NCBI RefSeq assembly: GCF_000317205.1
Contig: NZ_AJLK01000081.1
Span: 1 to 48,192, forward strand
DNA: 48,192 nucleotides
Reading direction: 5' to 3'
Origin: Fischerella muscicola PCC 7414
GTDB taxonomy: Bacteria > Cyanobacteriota > Cyanobacteriia > Cyanobacteriales > Nostocaceae
The position numbers and the translations under genes were made by a program. A model generated the notes under the pieces. The model was not told where the DNA came from and searched no databases. It saw only the letters and a program-made list of their open reading frames with translations. Shown in pieces: positions 26,401 through 34,896 of the stretch. How positions within the stretch are numbered: the first letter of the stretch is position 1; every line of letters begins with the position of its first letter.

Positions 26401-28320
26401 AGCGATCGCCCCCAGTCGGAAATTCCTAAGCAAGAAGCACAAGATTTAGATAATAGTAATATTCATCACTCAGCACTCAGCCATGACCTGCGTAACTTTG
26501 TGAAAGAAAAGTTACCAGAATACATGATTCCTGCTGCCTTCGTATTCCTGGAAGTCATGCCTTTAACCCCCAACGGTAAGGTAAATCTGCAAGCACTACC
26601 AGCACCAGAACAGCAAACTCCAGAAATAGCATCAGCTTTCATCGCTCCTGAAACTACAGTCGAAAAACAATTAGCTGCGATTTGGGCGCAGGTACTAGGT
26701 AGAGAAAAGGTAGGTATCAACGATAACTTTTTTGAATTAGGTGGAGACTCCATCCTCAGTCTTCAGGTGATCTCTAAAGCTCGGGAAGCCGGACTACAAT
26801 TAACACCAAAGCAGATTTTTCAATACCAGACGATCGCGGAATTAGTAGCAGTAGTCAGTACAACTGAGACGATTATTGCCGCCGAACAAGGAATTGTCAC
26901 CGGAACAGTACCTTTGACACCCATTCAGCACTGGTTCTTTGCCCAAAATCTCCATTTTCCTCACCACTATAATCAAGCAGTTCTGCTCGCACCAAAGCAA
27001 CCACTGGATATTACTTGCTTAGAGAAAGCAGTGCAAGCGTTACTCCAGCACCATGATGCACTTCGCTTGCGTTTTGTCAAGGGTATATCTGGTTGGCAGC
27101 AGATGAATGCTGATGTTGATGGCGTAGTTCCGTTGGTGCAGCGAGATTTTTCGTCTTTACCGGAAACTGAACAAAGACAAGCAATTGCAGACGCTGCCAA
27201 CGAATTCCAAGCCAGCCTCAATTTATCTGAAGGGCCATTGCTTCGGGTCGCCTTATTTCACCTCGGCTGCAATCAACAGCGCCTACTGATTGTGATCCAT
27301 CACTTAGCGGTTGATGGGGTGTCGTGGCGCATCCTGTTGGAGGATTTGCACAGGAGTTATGAGCAAATCTGTTGTAGCCAAAGAATTCAGCTGGCTTCTA
27401 AAACGACTTCCTTCAAACAGTGGGCTGAACAACTACAAGCCTATGCCCAAGCAGACGTATTCAAGCAAGAACTCAATTACTGGCAACAAGAACTGCAACA
27501 ACCCATTGCTTCCCTACCCGTGGACTTTCCAGGGGGAGAGAATACAATGGCTAAAGCTCAAATTGTCTCTGTAGCTTTGAGTCGAGAAGAAACTCAAGCT
27601 TTGTTACAAGAGGTTCCCCAAGCCTACAACACTCAAATCAATGATGTGTTACTGACAGCTTTGGCACAAACCTTTGCCCAGTGGCAGGGGATGGATTGTT
27701 TGTTAGTAGATTTAGAAGCCCATGGCCGGGAAGCGTTTTCAGAATCGATAGATTTATCCCGGACTGTGGGTTGGTTTACTGCCGTTTTTCCTGTAGTGTT
27801 GAAAGTAAGTCCCGATAGTCATCCTGGAGAAGCTTTAAAAGCAGTTAAAGAACAACTGCGTCGCATTCCCAATCAGGGCATGGGCTATGGGATATTGCGC
27901 TACCTCAGAGGTGATGAAGCCGCCCAAGTACTGCAAGCATTACCTCAAGCTGAGGTGGCGTTTAACTATCTGGGTCAGTTTGACCAGAGTTTGTCTTCAT
28001 CCTCTCTATTTCAGTTCGCCCCAGAATCAAGTGGTCGCGTTTACAGTCCACAGGAAACCCTGCCATACCTTTTGGAAATTAACGGAATGGTGAGTGCAGG
28101 TCAATTGCGCTTGGAATGGAGTTTTAGTCAAGAGATATATCGAAATACAACAGTGGAAAAATTGGCTGTTGGTTATATAGATGCATTGCGATCGCTAATT
28201 ACTCACTGTCAATCTCCCGATGCAGGTGGCTTTACTCCTTCCGATTTTGCCGAATTTCAGCAAAGCCAATGGAATCAAGCCGATCTGGATGCAATTACCG
28301 CAGTCATTAGAGGAATGTGA
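23461..28320 (+). CDS. NRPS module: C-A-PCP-E (substrate uncertain, D-product)
   Basis: The product has 1619 residues. An N-terminal helix (FAKRIAALSPEQRALFE) is likely a docking element and is also present in NRPS 4. The condensation domain (45-480) has HHIISDG at 179-185. The adenylation domain (505-1045) has pocket code DAEDIGTVV(K) by hand alignment. I cannot assign it firmly; it shares seven of ten positions with the Lys code DAESIGSVCK, so a basic residue is possible. The carrier has Ser1097 in GGDSI, the form usual before epimerases. The epimerisation domain (1150-1600) shows HHLAVDG at 1280-1286, TVGWFTAVFP and NYLGQF, so it is probably active and yields a D-residue. Repeats are in frame near residues 964-1006. 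It follows monooxygenase 1 closely and hands on to NRPS 3, whose stated start lies one base after this stop. Confidence 0.93.
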   Translation: MNDFAKRIAALSPEQRALFELRLKQKELNLKNITSTSIPKRKASEVLSLSLIQERLWFLYQLQPDIPLYNESNLFRITGNLKSIVLEQSLNEIIKRHEILRTTFHTVDTQLIQVIAPALTVTLPIIDLQERSETEQAELIKQIVTEKSTQPFDLSQDPLLRGTLIRLKEQEHLMLLTMHHIISDGWSWRVFYRELGTLYQAFCDGTAPALPELPIQYADFALWQRQSLDDETYKSQLVYWRQKLENLPPVLALPTDNPRPAVQSLRGARQTLILPQSLTEALKSLSQKEGVTLFMVLLAAFKTLLYRYTGQTDLVVGTPIANRNQIETENLLGCFINTLVLRTNLSNNPSFRELLARVRETTLAAYAHQDLPFEQLVKELQPERTLSHNPLFQTMFVFQDAPLQALELPGLKLTPSIVDSGFAEFDLTLFLEDTKLGLMGALEYSTDLFRADTINRMIGHWQTLLAGIVSHPDENISKLALLTKFEENQLLVDWNQTTTDYAKDQCIHQLFAAQVERTPNAVAVVFADQQLTYRELNEKANQLAHYLQKLGVQPEVPVGIYVERSLEMAIAILAILKAGGAYVPIDPNYPQERIAYILANSQALVLLTQEKLVKELPEHQACVVCLDTDWQAISQENQSNPFSNTGSENLAYVIYTSGSTGTPKGVLVTHKSLVNFTEAAIGEYGLTQGDRVLQFASISFDAAAEEIYPCLTCGGTLVLRTDEMLSDGQTFLQKCQDLKLTVLDLPTAYWQQLMSDISTADLRLPDSLRLVIIGGEQAQGKQVEIWQNCVGDRQELINTYGPTEATVVTTTYKLLLASTDNQSPRMPIGRPIPNTQTYVLDKYLQPVPVGVVGELYISGAGVARGYLNRPDLTADKFIPHPFSNQPGARLYKTGDLVRYRQDGNIEFLGRIDNQVKVRGFRIELGEIESVLSQHPAVREVAVLAREEKAGNKRLVAYIVRNKQGRGQEAEGRGQEDFIAGSDRPQSEIPKQEAQDLDNSNIHHSALSHDLRNFVKEKLPEYMIPAAFVFLEVMPLTPNGKVNLQALPAPEQQTPEIASAFIAPETTVEKQLAAIWAQVLGREKVGINDNFFELGGDSILSLQVISKAREAGLQLTPKQIFQYQTIAELVAVVSTTETIIAAEQGIVTGTVPLTPIQHWFFAQNLHFPHHYNQAVLLAPKQPLDITCLEKAVQALLQHHDALRLRFVKGISGWQQMNADVDGVVPLVQRDFSSLPETEQRQAIADAANEFQASLNLSEGPLLRVALFHLGCNQQRLLIVIHHLAVDGVSWRILLEDLHRSYEQICCSQRIQLASKTTSFKQWAEQLQAYAQADVFKQELNYWQQELQQPIASLPVDFPGGENTMAKAQIVSVALSREETQALLQEVPQAYNTQINDVLLTALAQTFAQWQGMDCLLVDLEAHGREAFSESIDLSRTVGWFTAVFPVVLKVSPDSHPGEALKAVKEQLRRIPNQGMGYGILRYLRGDEAAQVLQALPQAEVAFNYLGQFDQSLSSSSLFQFAPESSGRVYSPQETLPYLLEINGMVSAGQLRLEWSFSQEIYRNTTVEKLAVGYIDALRSLITHCQSPDAGGFTPSDFAEFQQSQWNQADLDAITAVIRGM
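26350..26387 (+). repeat. GGCAGAGG repeat in frame in NRPS 2
   Basis: Units of GGCAGAGG and GGCAGAAGG encode GRGQEAEGRGQED, a low-complexity insert in the C-terminal subdomain of the A domain before LRNFVKEKLPEYM. A second repeat, ATCACTCAGCACTCAGC at 26465-26481, lies in the same insert and resembles the end of monooxygenase 1. Confidence 0.85.
28309..28314 (+). promoter_or_regulatory. Ribosome binding site for NRPS 3
   Basis: AGAGGA lies seven bases before the ATG at 28322 and inside the last codons of NRPS 2. It supports this start over an upstream ATG in frame at 28220, which would overlap NRPS 2 by about 100 bp. Confidence 0.7.
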
Positions 28321-28321
28321 T

Positions 28322-31300
28322 ATGGGCATGAAAAATATTGCAGATTTTTATCCCCTCTCGCCCATGCAACAGGGCATCCTCTTTCACTGTCTTGCAGATC
28401 CCAAATCAGGAGTATATTTTGACCAATTTAGCTGCACCATAGAAGGCAATCTCAATATTGCAGCCTTCCATCGTGCTTGGCAGCAGGTCGTAAATCGACA
28501 CTCAATTTTGCGGACCTGTTTCCTGTGGGAAGGCTTAAAAGAACCTGTGCAAGTCGTGCATCGTCAGGTAACACTACCTTTTGTGCATCAGGACTGGCGG
28601 CATTTGTCATCAGTTGCACAGCAGGGACAAATTGAGGCTTTTTTGTCAAGCGATCGCTGCCAAGGCTTTAATCTGACAGTTGCACCTCTGATGCGTTTGG
28701 TGCTGATTCAACTTACCGACTATTCTTATCATTTCATTTGGAGCAGTCATCACCTGCTGTTAGATGGTTGGTCTGTTCCTTTAATTTTCCAAGAAGTTCT
28801 GGCCTTTTACAAAACTTTCGCTCAAGGTCAAACTCTGTTCCTCCCATCTCCACGTCCTTACCGGGATTACATCGTCTGGTTACAACAGCAAAATCTTTCC
28901 GAAGCTGAAACATTTTGGCGGCAGACTCTCAAAGGTTTTACTGCTCCCACAAAGATAGGGGAAAACCAGAATGATCAGCAAACACCTACTGATAACTACA
29001 AAGAACAAGAACTGCGGCTACAAGCATCAACCACAGCCGCACTACAATCACTAGCACAAAAACATCAGCTAACACTCAACACTCTCGTGCAGGGAGCTTG
29101 GGCTTTACTCCTGAACCGCTATAGTGGAGAAGCAGACGTCTTATTTGGGGTAACAGTCTCAGGTCGTCCGGCGGCCCTGCCCAAAGCCGAATCAATGGTG
29201 GGGTTATTTATCAACACACTGCCATTCCGAGTCAAAGTTGATCCCGAAGCTTTCCTCCTACCTTGGCTAAAGCAGGTTCAAGTCCAACAAGTTGAGACAC
29301 GGCAGTACGAATATAGCCCACTCGTAGAAATTCAGGGCTGGAGTGAAGTTAACAGAGGTCTGTCTCTGTTTGAGAGTATTATAGTTTTTGAGAACTACCC
29401 CGTAGATATTTCTTTATCAGAACCAGGTTTAGACCTGGCAATTAAGAATTTTCGTAGTATTGAACAGACTAACTATCCCCTGACACTAAGTGTGATCCCG
29501 GGTAAAGAGCTGTTGCTTACCATTGCCTACAATGAAGGTGAACGCTTTGCTGCTGCCACTATTGAGCGTATGCTAGGACATCTGGCAACTTTGCTCAACG
29601 CTATGGTTGCCAATCCCCAACAGCGCCTGAAAGAATTATCACTTTTAACAGCAGCTGAAAAACAGCAGCTATTGGTGGAGTGGAATAACACTCAGAGTGA
29701 TTATCCCCAAGACCTATGCATTCATCAGTTGTTTGAAGCCCAGGTGGAACGCACCCCTGATGCTGTAGCCGTAGTTTTTGCAGACCAGCAATTAACTTAT
29801 CGGGAACTCAACTGCCGTGCCAACCAATTGGCCCATGAATTGCAAAAATTGGGAGTGGGACCAGAGGTATTAGTGGGGGTTTGTGTTGAGCGATCGCTCT
29901 TAATGGTAATTGCTATTCTGGCAATTCTTAAAGCAGGCGGGGCATATATCCCCCTAGATCCATCCTATCCACCACAAAGGTTGGCTTTGATGTTGGAAGA
30001 TGCCAAGCCTTTGGTACTGCTGACCCAGGCACGGCTAGTCGCAGAACTCCCACCACACACAGCTAAAGTTATACTTATTGATACTAATTATTTCAGTAAT
30101 ATTCCTGTTACATTACATAATCCTATCAGTGGGGCGAAACCTGAAAACCTAGCCTATGTAATTTATACATCAGGCTCTACAGGTCGAGCAAAAGGTGTGG
30201 CAATTCAGCACAGCAGCCTCGTCAATGCTTATTTTGCTTGGGAAGAAACTTACCACCTACACACAGACGTCACCTGTCACCTGCAAATGGCAAGTTTCTC
30301 CTTCGATGTTTTTTCTGGAGATTTAGTTCGTGCTGTTTGTTCGGGTGGCAAACTGGTTTTATGCCCCCGCGACCTACTACTGTCTCCCCAAGACCTATAC
30401 AACCTGATGGTTGAAGAAAAAGTTGACTGTGCCGAATTTGTACCAGCAGTTTTGCGAAACTTGATGCAGTACCTAGAGGAGAGTCAACAGCAACTTGACT
30501 TTATGCGGTTGCTGATTTGTGGTTCTGATGTTTGGTACACAAAAGAATATCAAAAATTTCAGAACTTTTGCGGTCCCCATACTCGCTTAATTAACTCTTT
30601 CGGCTTGACCGAAGCCACAATTGACAGTTCATGGTTTGAAACCACAACTCAGGAGTTAGTTAACGACCAATTAGTACCAATAGGACGCCCATTTGCTAAC
30701 ACCGAGTTGTATATTTTCGACTCTCACTTGCAGCCAGTACCGATTGGAGTTTCTGGAGAACTATACATCGGTGGCGCTAGCCTAGCTAGAGGTTATTTGC
30801 ATCGTCCTGATTTGACTTGTGAAAAATTCATTCCCCATCCCTACAGTAACGAACCGGGAGTGCGTTTATACAAGACTGGGGACTTAGCTCGTTATTTACC
30901 TAGTGGTGATATAGAGTACATAGGTCGCATTGACCACCAGGTGAAACTTCGGGGTTTCCGCATTGAACTAGGAGAAATTGAAGCAGTCATCAGCCAACAC
31001 CCAGCAATATCGGCGAGTGTGGTTATTGTTCGGGAGGATGACACTGCAAATAAAACTTTAGTAGCCTATATCACTCTTCACCCAGACCAGACACTGACTA
31101 TTCCCGAACTGCGCCGCTTTTTGGAGGCAAAACTACCAAACTACATGCTGCCAACAGCTTTTGTCATCCTAGAAGCGTTACCCTTGACACCCAATGGCAA
31201 GATAGACCGCCGGGCGCTACCAGCACCAGACCCAACACAACTAATATCTGAGTCTAATATTGTAGCTCCTTCCACACCAGTTGAAGAAATGCTAGCTGGA

Positions 31301-34300
31301 ATCTGGGCAGAAGTGCTTGGCATTCAAAAAGTGGGGATTCACGACAACTTCTTTGAGTTAGGGGGACATTCCCTGCTGGCTACTCGTGTTATTTCGCAAC
31401 TGCGGCAAGTTTTTAAGGTGGAACTACCCTTGCGTTGCTTGTTTAACCAGCCAACAGTCGCGGGGCTAGCCAAGGAAATTGAAAAAGCTACCAAAGCAGA
31501 CTTAGGATTAGAAATACCGCCTATTCAACGTATTTCCCGGACGGCAGATTTACCCCTGTCCTTTGCCCAACAACGACTCTGGTTCCTGGCTCAGTTAGAG
31601 CCTGACAGTCCTTTTTACAACATTATCGATGCCGTACATTTACAGGGGCAGTTAAATCTAGCAGCGCTAGAGCAGAGTTTTAATGAAATTCTACGCCGTC
31701 ACGAAGCCTTGCGAACTAATTTTAAGACAGTCGAAGGGCAACCCGTAGCATTTATCTCATCGGTAACATCGCAGCTATTAACAGTCATTGACCTGGCGGA
31801 ATTACCTGCTGCTCAACGAGAAACCAAAGTCAAAGAACTAGCACTTGCAGAGGCACAACAGCCCTTTAACCTGGAGACTGATACTCTGTTGCGAGTGAAA
31901 TTACTCCGCCTTAGTGAACAGGAATATGTGATCCTATTGACCATGCACCACATCGTTTCTGACGGTTGGTCAACAAGTGTGCTAGTGCATGAATTGGCGA
32001 CACTTTATCAAGCTTTTTGTCACGGGCAACCTTCCCCGTTACCTGAATTGCCAATTCAGTATATAGACTTTGCCGCTTGGCAGAAGCAGTGGCTCACAGG
32101 AGAAGTACTGGAATCTCAGCTTGCTTACTGGGGTCAGCAGTTGCATGGTGCGCCAGCTGTTCTAGAGTTACCTACTGATCACCCACGCCCTGCTGTTCAA
32201 TCCTTCCGGGGTGCTACCCATTCTTTCCGGCTATCTCCAGAGCAAACTGTTGCATTGAAAACTTTGAGTCAGCAACAAGGAAGCACCTTATTTATGACCT
32301 TGCTGGCAGCCTTCAAAACCCTGCTGTATCGCTACACGGGAAACAATGATATTGTGATTGGTTCTCCCATTGCCAATCGTAACCACAGGGAGATAGAAGG
32401 GTTAATCGGTTTTTTTGTCAATACCTTAGTGCTGCGAACCGATTTATCTGGCAATCCTAGCTTTCGAGAGTTGCTGCGTCGGGTGCGGGAAGTAGCTTTA
32501 GGAGCTTATGCCCACCAAGATGTGCCCTTTGAAAAATTAGTAGAAAAATTGCAGCCCCAGCGCAATTTAAGTCACACACCTCTATTTCAAGTGATGTTTG
32601 TGCTTCAGAATGCACACAGTTTAGAGATAGAGTTACCAAGTTTGACCTTGAGTACCTTAGAAAGTGATAGTGGCACTGCCAAGTTCGATTTGACACTGTA
32701 TATGGCAGAAACAGCCTCTGGCATCATTGGCAGCGTGGAGTATAACACTGACTTGTTCGAGGCGCAAACTATACAACGGCTGGCAGAGCATTTCCAGAGA
32801 TTACTTTCCGGCATAGTTGCCAATCCAGAACAGCGGCTAGAGGAGTTACCACTGTTAAGTGAAGCTGAACAACAGCAGTTATTAGTCGAGTGGAATGACA
32901 CCGAGACTGAGTATCCAAACCAGTGTATCCATCAGTTATTTGCAGCCCAGGTGGAACGCACACCTGACGCTGTAGCAGTCGTTTTTCAAGACGAGCAATT
33001 AACCTATACTCAATTAAATCAAAGAGCTAATCAACTAGCGCACTATTTGCAAAAGCTGGGAGTCAAACCAGAGGTACTGGTAGGAATTTGTTTGCCACGT
33101 TCAACAGAAATGCTGGTTGGACTGTTGGCGATCCTGAAAGCGGGTGGGGCTTATGTACCAATAGACCCAACTTATCCGCAACAGCGCTTAGCTTTGATGT
33201 TGGAAGATGCCCAAGTGTCACTGCTACTGACTCAACAACATTTGCTGGAGAAACTTCCAGCACATCAGGCACGGGTGGTTTGTCTGGACAGCGATCGCAG
33301 TAGTATTGCCCAAGAAAGCCAAGACAACCCTATTAATAGTTCTACTGCCAACTGTCTGGCTTATGTCATCTATACTTCTGGCTCTACAGGTAAACCCAAA
33401 GGAGTTTTAGGTCTGCATCAAGGCGCTGTCAATCGTTTTGCTTGGATGTGGCAGAACTATCCTTTTAAACAGGGGGAGGTGTGTTGTCAAAAGACATCCT
33501 TAAATTTTGTGGACTCGGTTTGGGAAATTTTTGGGCCCCTACTCCAAGGAGTTCGGATTGTTATCATACCAGATAGTGTTGTTAAGGCTCCGCAACAATT
33601 CATAGAAATTCTGGCTAGCAACAAGATTACACGGCTGGTTGTTGTCCCCTCGTTGCTACGTGTACTCTTGGACACCTACACTCACTTACAACAGCGGCTG
33701 CCTCAGTTGCAGCTTTGGGTAACAAGTGGGGAAGCACTTTCTCATAACTTATTACAAAAGTTTCGCCAGACGCTGCCGGAAAGTACTCTTTTAAACCTTT
33801 ACGGTTCGTCGGAAGTATCTGCTGACGTTACTTGCTACAGTATAAGTCCACAAGATAGGGTTCCGGCGCGGGTTGTGATTGGTCGTCCCATAGCTAATAC
33901 CCAAGTATATGTGCTGGATAGAAACCTCAAGCCTGTGCCTATTGGTGTACCGGGTGAGGTGTATATCGGTGGAGTCGGATTGGCAAGGGGTTATTTCAAC
34001 CGACCTGAGATGACGGTGGAGCGGTTTATACCAAATATTTTTTCGGTGTTCCATAAAATGGGGATGGAGAATGAACCGCCATACACGCGAAGCGGGTTCC
34101 CGAAGGGTAGATGCCAAGAAAGCCAAGAATTTTCTTTGGGTTTTCCTGAAGTAGGAACACGGCTATACAAAACTGGGGATTTAGCTCGTTATTTAGCTGA
34201 TGGAAATCTAGAATTTCTTGGACGGATAGATAATCAGGTAAAAATTCGTGGTTTCCGGATTGAACTAGGAGAAATTGAAGCGGCGCTAGTTCAACATTCG

Positions 34301-34894
34301 GGAGTGGAGGATGCTGTAGTTATAGCAAGGGAAGATAGACCAAATCATAAGCAACTAGTGGCGTATGTAGTTGCTCAAAAGGAACAGGCGATTACGGTCA
34401 GTGAACTGCATCATTTCCTGAAAGAGAAACTGCCTGACTATATGTTGCCGTCAGCTTTTGTGATTCTGGAAACTCTACCACTGCTACCGAATGGTAAGGT
34501 AGACCGCCATTCCTTGCCAGCACCCGACCAAACACGTCCGGAGTTAGCTGCGACTTATCAACCACCCCAAACTGAGGTAGAAAAAATCATTGCTCAGATT
34601 TGGCAAGAAGCACTGCATGTTCATGAAGTGGGTATTCATGACAATTTCTTTGAACTGGGTGGTCATTCATTACTCTTGTTGCAGATTCATAACCAGCTGC
34701 AAAAAAGATTTCAGCAAAATTTATCGATCTTAGAACTGTTTAGATATCCGACTATTAGCTCTTTGGCTAAATATTTAAGTCAGGAGCAAAATGAACAAGT
34801 ATCTTTGCCGGAAACTAGCGATCGCTCGGAACAGTTAGAAAAAGGCAAAGCACGAATTAAGCAATTTTTGACAATTAGTAAGAGAAATCAATAA
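28322..34894 (+). CDS. NRPS dimodule: C-A-PCP-C-A(beta-Ala)-PCP
   Basis: The product has 2190 residues. The first condensation domain (8-450, HHLLLDG at 143-149) follows an epimerase and starts YPLSPMQQGILFH, as expected for a D-donor type. The first A domain (465-970) has code DVGELCSID(K), sharing eight of ten positions with the Orn code DVGEIGSIDK. Its carrier has Ser1017. The second C domain (1075-1500) has HHIVSDG at 1209-1215. The second A domain (1535-2065) has code VDWVVSLAD(K): position 235 is Val, not Asp, and nine of ten positions match the beta-alanine code VDWVISLADK. Its carrier has Ser2116. About 30 extra residues (1908-1945) lie in an A-domain loop and include a dispersed repeat. 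The protein feeds beta-alanine to PKS 2, two bases downstream. Confidence 0.93.
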   Translation: MGMKNIADFYPLSPMQQGILFHCLADPKSGVYFDQFSCTIEGNLNIAAFHRAWQQVVNRHSILRTCFLWEGLKEPVQVVHRQVTLPFVHQDWRHLSSVAQQGQIEAFLSSDRCQGFNLTVAPLMRLVLIQLTDYSYHFIWSSHHLLLDGWSVPLIFQEVLAFYKTFAQGQTLFLPSPRPYRDYIVWLQQQNLSEAETFWRQTLKGFTAPTKIGENQNDQQTPTDNYKEQELRLQASTTAALQSLAQKHQLTLNTLVQGAWALLLNRYSGEADVLFGVTVSGRPAALPKAESMVGLFINTLPFRVKVDPEAFLLPWLKQVQVQQVETRQYEYSPLVEIQGWSEVNRGLSLFESIIVFENYPVDISLSEPGLDLAIKNFRSIEQTNYPLTLSVIPGKELLLTIAYNEGERFAAATIERMLGHLATLLNAMVANPQQRLKELSLLTAAEKQQLLVEWNNTQSDYPQDLCIHQLFEAQVERTPDAVAVVFADQQLTYRELNCRANQLAHELQKLGVGPEVLVGVCVERSLLMVIAILAILKAGGAYIPLDPSYPPQRLALMLEDAKPLVLLTQARLVAELPPHTAKVILIDTNYFSNIPVTLHNPISGAKPENLAYVIYTSGSTGRAKGVAIQHSSLVNAYFAWEETYHLHTDVTCHLQMASFSFDVFSGDLVRAVCSGGKLVLCPRDLLLSPQDLYNLMVEEKVDCAEFVPAVLRNLMQYLEESQQQLDFMRLLICGSDVWYTKEYQKFQNFCGPHTRLINSFGLTEATIDSSWFETTTQELVNDQLVPIGRPFANTELYIFDSHLQPVPIGVSGELYIGGASLARGYLHRPDLTCEKFIPHPYSNEPGVRLYKTGDLARYLPSGDIEYIGRIDHQVKLRGFRIELGEIEAVISQHPAISASVVIVREDDTANKTLVAYITLHPDQTLTIPELRRFLEAKLPNYMLPTAFVILEALPLTPNGKIDRRALPAPDPTQLISESNIVAPSTPVEEMLAGIWAEVLGIQKVGIHDNFFELGGHSLLATRVISQLRQVFKVELPLRCLFNQPTVAGLAKEIEKATKADLGLEIPPIQRISRTADLPLSFAQQRLWFLAQLEPDSPFYNIIDAVHLQGQLNLAALEQSFNEILRRHEALRTNFKTVEGQPVAFISSVTSQLLTVIDLAELPAAQRETKVKELALAEAQQPFNLETDTLLRVKLLRLSEQEYVILLTMHHIVSDGWSTSVLVHELATLYQAFCHGQPSPLPELPIQYIDFAAWQKQWLTGEVLESQLAYWGQQLHGAPAVLELPTDHPRPAVQSFRGATHSFRLSPEQTVALKTLSQQQGSTLFMTLLAAFKTLLYRYTGNNDIVIGSPIANRNHREIEGLIGFFVNTLVLRTDLSGNPSFRELLRRVREVALGAYAHQDVPFEKLVEKLQPQRNLSHTPLFQVMFVLQNAHSLEIELPSLTLSTLESDSGTAKFDLTLYMAETASGIIGSVEYNTDLFEAQTIQRLAEHFQRLLSGIVANPEQRLEELPLLSEAEQQQLLVEWNDTETEYPNQCIHQLFAAQVERTPDAVAVVFQDEQLTYTQLNQRANQLAHYLQKLGVKPEVLVGICLPRSTEMLVGLLAILKAGGAYVPIDPTYPQQRLALMLEDAQVSLLLTQQHLLEKLPAHQARVVCLDSDRSSIAQESQDNPINSSTANCLAYVIYTSGSTGKPKGVLGLHQGAVNRFAWMWQNYPFKQGEVCCQKTSLNFVDSVWEIFGPLLQGVRIVIIPDSVVKAPQQFIEILASNKITRLVVVPSLLRVLLDTYTHLQQRLPQLQLWVTSGEALSHNLLQKFRQTLPESTLLNLYGSSEVSADVTCYSISPQDRVPARVVIGRPIANTQVYVLDRNLKPVPIGVPGEVYIGGVGLARGYFNRPEMTVERFIPNIFSVFHKMGMENEPPYTRSGFPKGRCQESQEFSLGFPEVGTRLYKTGDLARYLADGNLEFLGRIDNQVKIRGFRIELGEIEAALVQHSGVEDAVVIAREDRPNHKQLVAYVVAQKEQAITVSELHHFLKEKLPDYMLPSAFVILETLPLLPNGKVDRHSLPAPDQTRPELAATYQPPQTEVEKIIAQIWQEALHVHEVGIHDNFFELGGHSLLLLQIHNQLQKRFQQNLSILELFRYPTISSLAKYLSQEQNEQVSLPETSDRSEQLEKGKARIKQFLTISKRNQ
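32810..33216 (+). repeat. 407-bp tract nearly identical to 42625-43031
   Basis: This tract spans the C-A linker and the start of the second A domain of NRPS 3. I count about five differences over 407 bp from the tract in NRPS 4. Similarity drops sharply after it, before the substrate pocket. Confidence 0.85.
34074..34118 (+). repeat. 45-nt dispersed element in frame in NRPS 3
   Basis: This element encodes part of EPPYTRSGFPKGRCQ in the loop before RLYKTGDL. Its reverse complement matches the intergenic copy at 21993-22037 at 44 of 45 positions. Confidence 0.9.
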
Positions 34895-34896
34895 AA

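Noticed and set aside
28220-28321. Earlier in-frame ATG for NRPS 3
   Set aside because: It would overlap NRPS 2 by about 100 bp, and a good ribosome binding site precedes the ATG at 28322.
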